A stretch of DNA of 51,087 nucleotides from Aeromicrobium sp. (GTDB taxonomy: Bacteria > Actinomycetota > Coriobacteriia > Anaerosomatales > Anaerosomataceae): contig JADIIM010000029.1 of NCBI GenBank assembly GCA_015351705.1, positions 1-51,087 on the forward strand. Direction: 5' to 3'. Made by a program: the position numbers and the translations under genes. This document shows positions 48,442-51,087 of the stretch, in pieces; position 1 is the stretch's first letter, and every line of letters starts with the position of its first letter. Under the pieces are notes generated by a model, which was not told the DNA's origin, searched no databases, and worked only from the letters and a program-made list of their open reading frames with translations.

Positions 48442-51087
48442 CTACTCGCTCCTCAGCGCCTCCACCGGGTCCTTGCGTGACGCCGCGGACGATGGGATCA
48501 GCCCGGCAAGGAACGTCAGCCCCATGCTGATGGCCACCAGGGCAGCGGCGGCGATTCCGGGCAGTATGGCGACGTTCTCGATATCGAAGTTGGCGTAGAT
48601 GATGGCGTTGGCGGGGATGATGAGCAGGCTCGTCACAACGATACCCAGCAGCCCGGCTACGAACCCGACGATCAACGTCTCGGCGTTGAACACCCGCCGG
48701 ATGTCGCGCTTCGATGCGCCGATGGAGCGCAGAATGCCGATCTCCTTGATGCGTTCCAGCACGGAGATGTAGGTGATGACCCCGATCATGATCGATGACA
48801 CCACCAGGGAGATCGCCACGAAGGCCACCAGGACGTAGCTCACCACGTTGACGATATCGGTCACGGAGGACATCAGCGTCCCCACGATGTCGGTGTAGGT
48901 GATGACTTTGTCATCGGCGCCCTCGGCCTCCATCTGCTCGTTGTAGCCATCCAGGATCTCAATGACCTGGCCCTTGCTCTCGAAGTCGACGGGGTAGATG
49001 TCGATGCTGGACGGTTTCGCGTAATCGGCGTAGCCCAGTTTGGCCAGGTTGCCGTCGTACGAGCTCTGTTCGGTTCCCATCATCGACAACATCAGCTGCG
49101 TCAGTTCTTCCTCATCCATGTTGAACTGGAAGATCTCTCCAAACGCGTTCGCGTCGATGGCCATGAGGCCGGACATGTTGCTGGTGAGCTGACCCATCGA
49201 CGACTCAAGGACGGCGCCGATCTGTTCCTGCAGAGCGGTGCCAAGCTCAGCGGTGATCTGCTGCGCGAGCGTGGAGAGCACCTGCTGCATGTACGTGGCC
49301 ATGCTGGCCTGGAGCTGCTCCCCTATCGCCGCTGAGACCGCATCGACCTGCGACTGAACGGCATCGCCGAGGCTCTCGGCCAGCGCCGCGAGCAACCGGC
49401 TCTGCAGCTCGCCCAGACCGGTCTCCGCGCCACCGAAGAGCGACTCGGTCTCCGCCAGGATGGCCTGGCCGTCGGCTGACGCAAGGAAGAGTGGGAAGTT
49501 CGTTTGCGTGTCCACCGGATCCAGGCCCTCGGCGGTGCAGAACTCAAGGTAACCCTGAACCATCCGGTTGGCCACGTCGGCGACCTGCTCCGCGTCCACG
49601 CTGAAGTCGATGCCCTCGATGAGTGCCGCGTAGTCGATTCCGGCGAGCGCTGCCTCCAGGTCGATCTCGCCAAGCCCCGAGGTCAGATCAAGTCCGGCAA
49701 GCGCGTCGTCAAGGTCAAGTCCGGCAAGCAGGTCTGCCGGGTCGAGTGCGGGCATGGCGGACGGATCCAGGCTGAAGTCCTCCATCGAGAAGTCCAGCGC
49801 CGAGGGATCGAACGCCAGCTTCGACGCATCGAAGCTGAACATCGAGGCCATCGCGTCCTCATCCACCGTCACCAGCGACGCCATGTCGAACCCTTCTCGT
49901 TCCGGGTTCTCCTCCTCGTCCAGGAAGGTCCGGCCCGAGAATACGTTCGTTGCGGGCTCGTTCAGCTGCATGCGCACGATCTCGGTCTCGGCCGCCTCGG
50001 TGACAAGGCGGGCGGTCAGCGCCGGCGTGTAGTAGATCCCGGGCTGTAGCGCGGTCGCGGTCGACCCGTCCTTGGCCTGGACGACACCGACGATGCGAAT
50101 GTCCTCGCCGCTTTCCACCAGCCCCTTGAGGTACTCGGTGTCCGTCTGCTTGTCGGTCCAGACGTTGTACTGCTCGTCGTAGACATAGTAGTCAGTGGCG
50201 TTCACCACCTTGAACGAGACGCCCATGAGTTGCTCGTGCGTGAAGGACCTGGTGTCGGTCGGTGTGACGATCTCCTCGTCGTTGACCATCTGCTCCACCA
50301 TCGCGTCCAGTTCGGAGGCATCGCGGAGTCCCATCGCGTAGGACATGAAGTCGCTGACCCCGCCGTTTGGAGTCAGCACCACCACCGTCTCGTTGTACGC
50401 CGTCGGCCAGCGTCCGGCCTTCACGTCGTACTGCCCTTCGATTATCGCGATGTCATCAACCAGTTCCCCGAACACGTTGGTGCTCATGCCGGAGGCCATC
50501 AGGGCGTTCGTCGAAGAGGCCGCTCCAAAGCCGAGCGCAGAGAAGGTGGTGTCCGGGTTGACCTGGCGCACACCTTCCGAGGTGTCCGAGCTGAAGATCT
50601 GCGGCGTCACGTTGTAGGAGTACTGGATCAGGTTGACCTGGTCGTTGATGCCCCCGCCGTTCCCGTCCAGGTACACCTTGAGCGCGGCCAGGTCGTTGGA
50701 GCCCACGGACTCGAACATCCGTGTCATCATCCGCAGCTCCTGCACGTCGCCCTCGCCCGCTGCGGAATCCGTGCTGTCGCCCCCCGCGCCACTGTCGCTC
50801 TCATCCGTTCCCCCGGCCATGTCGCTCGATGCTCCAAACAGCGCGGTGAAGTCCATGCCCTGGCTCTGGATCGTCAGCGGGTACAAGGAGAGCGCATCTT
50901 CCTCGACGCTCGCGATGTACTCGTTCACACCGTTGGCCAGCGCCAGGATGGCAGCGATGCCGATGATGCCGATGCTGCCCGCAAAGGCCGTCATCAGCGT
51001 TCGGCCCTTCTTGGTCATGAGGTTGTTGAAGGAGAGTGCGATGGCGGTCAGGAATGACATGGACGTCTTCCTGACGCTCTTCTGGCT
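48442..51087 (-). CDS. MacB/FtsX-type ABC permease, probably the C-terminal part of a fused ATPase-permease (cut by window edge)
   Basis: From ATG 51060 it reads 872 residues: TM1 (about 22-44, 'FAGSIGIIGIAAILALANG'), a very large extracytoplasmic region of about 690 residues, and three C-terminal helices with 'VLERIKEIGILRSIGASKRD' and the end 'RKDPVEALRSE'. Although AGGAAG precedes ATG 51060, the frame continues without a stop to the window end ('SQKSVRKTSMSFLTA'), and this junction resembles fused ATPase-permease proteins, so the gene is treated as partial. Residues about 410-490 are an unusual Asp/Leu/Ala pseudo-repeat. Confidence 0.85.
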   Translation of the reverse strand, partial: SQKSVRKTSMSFLTAIALSFNNLMTKKGRTLMTAFAGSIGIIGIAAILALANGVNEYIASVEEDALSLYPLTIQSQGMDFTALFGASSDMAGGTDESDSGAGGDSTDSAAGEGDVQELRMMTRMFESVGSNDLAALKVYLDGNGGGINDQVNLIQYSYNVTPQIFSSDTSEGVRQVNPDTTFSALGFGAASSTNALMASGMSTNVFGELVDDIAIIEGQYDVKAGRWPTAYNETVVVLTPNGGVSDFMSYAMGLRDASELDAMVEQMVNDEEIVTPTDTRSFTHEQLMGVSFKVVNATDYYVYDEQYNVWTDKQTDTEYLKGLVESGEDIRIVGVVQAKDGSTATALQPGIYYTPALTARLVTEAAETEIVRMQLNEPATNVFSGRTFLDEEENPEREGFDMASLVTVDEDAMASMFSFDASKLAFDPSALDFSMEDFSLDPSAMPALDPADLLAGLDLDDALAGLDLTSGLGEIDLEAALAGIDYAALIEGIDFSVDAEQVADVANRMVQGYLEFCTAEGLDPVDTQTNFPLFLASADGQAILAETESLFGGAETGLGELQSRLLAALAESLGDAVQSQVDAVSAAIGEQLQASMATYMQQVLSTLAQQITAELGTALQEQIGAVLESSMGQLTSNMSGLMAIDANAFGEIFQFNMDEEELTQLMLSMMGTEQSSYDGNLAKLGYADYAKPSSIDIYPVDFESKGQVIEILDGYNEQMEAEGADDKVITYTDIVGTLMSSVTDIVNVVSYVLVAFVAISLVVSSIMIGVITYISVLERIKEIGILRSIGASKRDIRRVFNAETLIVGFVAGLLGIVVTSLLIIPANAIIYANFDIENVAILPGIAAAALVAISMGLTFLAGLIPSSAASRKDPVEALRSE

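Overview
High-GC, gene-dense bacterial DNA whose content fits an anaerobic or microaerobic actinobacterium, most likely of the Coriobacteriia/Anaerosomatales type. This is an inference from content: no rRNA or other phylogenetic marker is present. Supporting content: cell-wall-binding type 2 repeats, a lipoprotein pentaheme NrfA nitrite reductase, a second multiheme membrane cytochrome, a four-subunit 2-oxoacid:ferredoxin oxidoreductase, two bacteriohemerythrins, an ACR3 arsenite exporter, frequent GTG starts and GTGA/ATGA gene overlaps. About 60 protein genes, three tRNAs (Phe-GAA, Asp-GTC, Val-TAC), several strong hairpin terminators and a few operator-like palindromes can be supported.

Layout. 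1-10 kb: a HEAT-repeat protein (cut by the left edge) overlapping an HD-GYP-like protein; two secreted/lipoprotein genes; an OmpR-type two-component system; a J-domain protein; a KamA-like radical SAM aminomutase; and a TrkH potassium-transporter operon that also encodes a 42-residue membrane peptide, an OB-like secreted protein and a PAS-like protein. 10-15 kb: tRNA-Phe, nrfA, and an arsR-acr3-metallophosphatase operon with a clear upstream palindrome, then a cold-shock gene. 15-21.5 kb: XRE/cupin regulator, acyl-CoA synthetase and ferredoxin oxidoreductase genes (gamma, delta, alpha, beta), split by an oppositely oriented VapBC-type toxin-antitoxin pair. 21.5-30 kb: ppk2 and ppk1, a hemerythrin, small unknowns, an SDR, a DUF4345 membrane protein, a YaiI/YqxD protein and citrate synthase.

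30-38 kb is the most unusual part. A 7TM-PAS sensor kinase with a degraded ATP-binding domain is divergent from a stand-alone cobalamin-binding protein that carries the Wx9EH signature of B12 photoreceptors (CarH/LitR) but no DNA-binding domain. The B12 protein is followed at 4 bp by a LolCDE-like ABC transporter. A second MacB-like ABC transporter lies convergent to it and is divergent from a TetR regulator. 38-48 kb: DUF72, a monoheme cytochrome lipoprotein, a hydrolase, GNAT, DUF192, a 12-heme NapC/NrfH-like cytochrome, a second hemerythrin, tRNA-Val, and a large beta-propeller/cell-wall-binding protein.

48.0-48.4 kb has no gene. It holds a tRNA 3'-end fragment, a 10-bp-phased array of direct then inverted repeats, and a 12-bp tandem repeat, and looks like an integration-site scar. 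The right edge is a MacB/FtsX-type permease whose frame stays open to the window end and is probably the C-terminal part of a fused ATPase-permease.

Working together: NrfA and the 12-heme cytochrome suggest quinol-linked nitrite (or related) respiration. The acyl-CoA synthetase plus ferredoxin oxidoreductase suggest interconversion of organic acids, acyl-CoAs and 2-oxoacids with ferredoxin as redox partner. Polyphosphate kinases, potassium transport, arsenite export and hemerythrins are stress and homeostasis functions.
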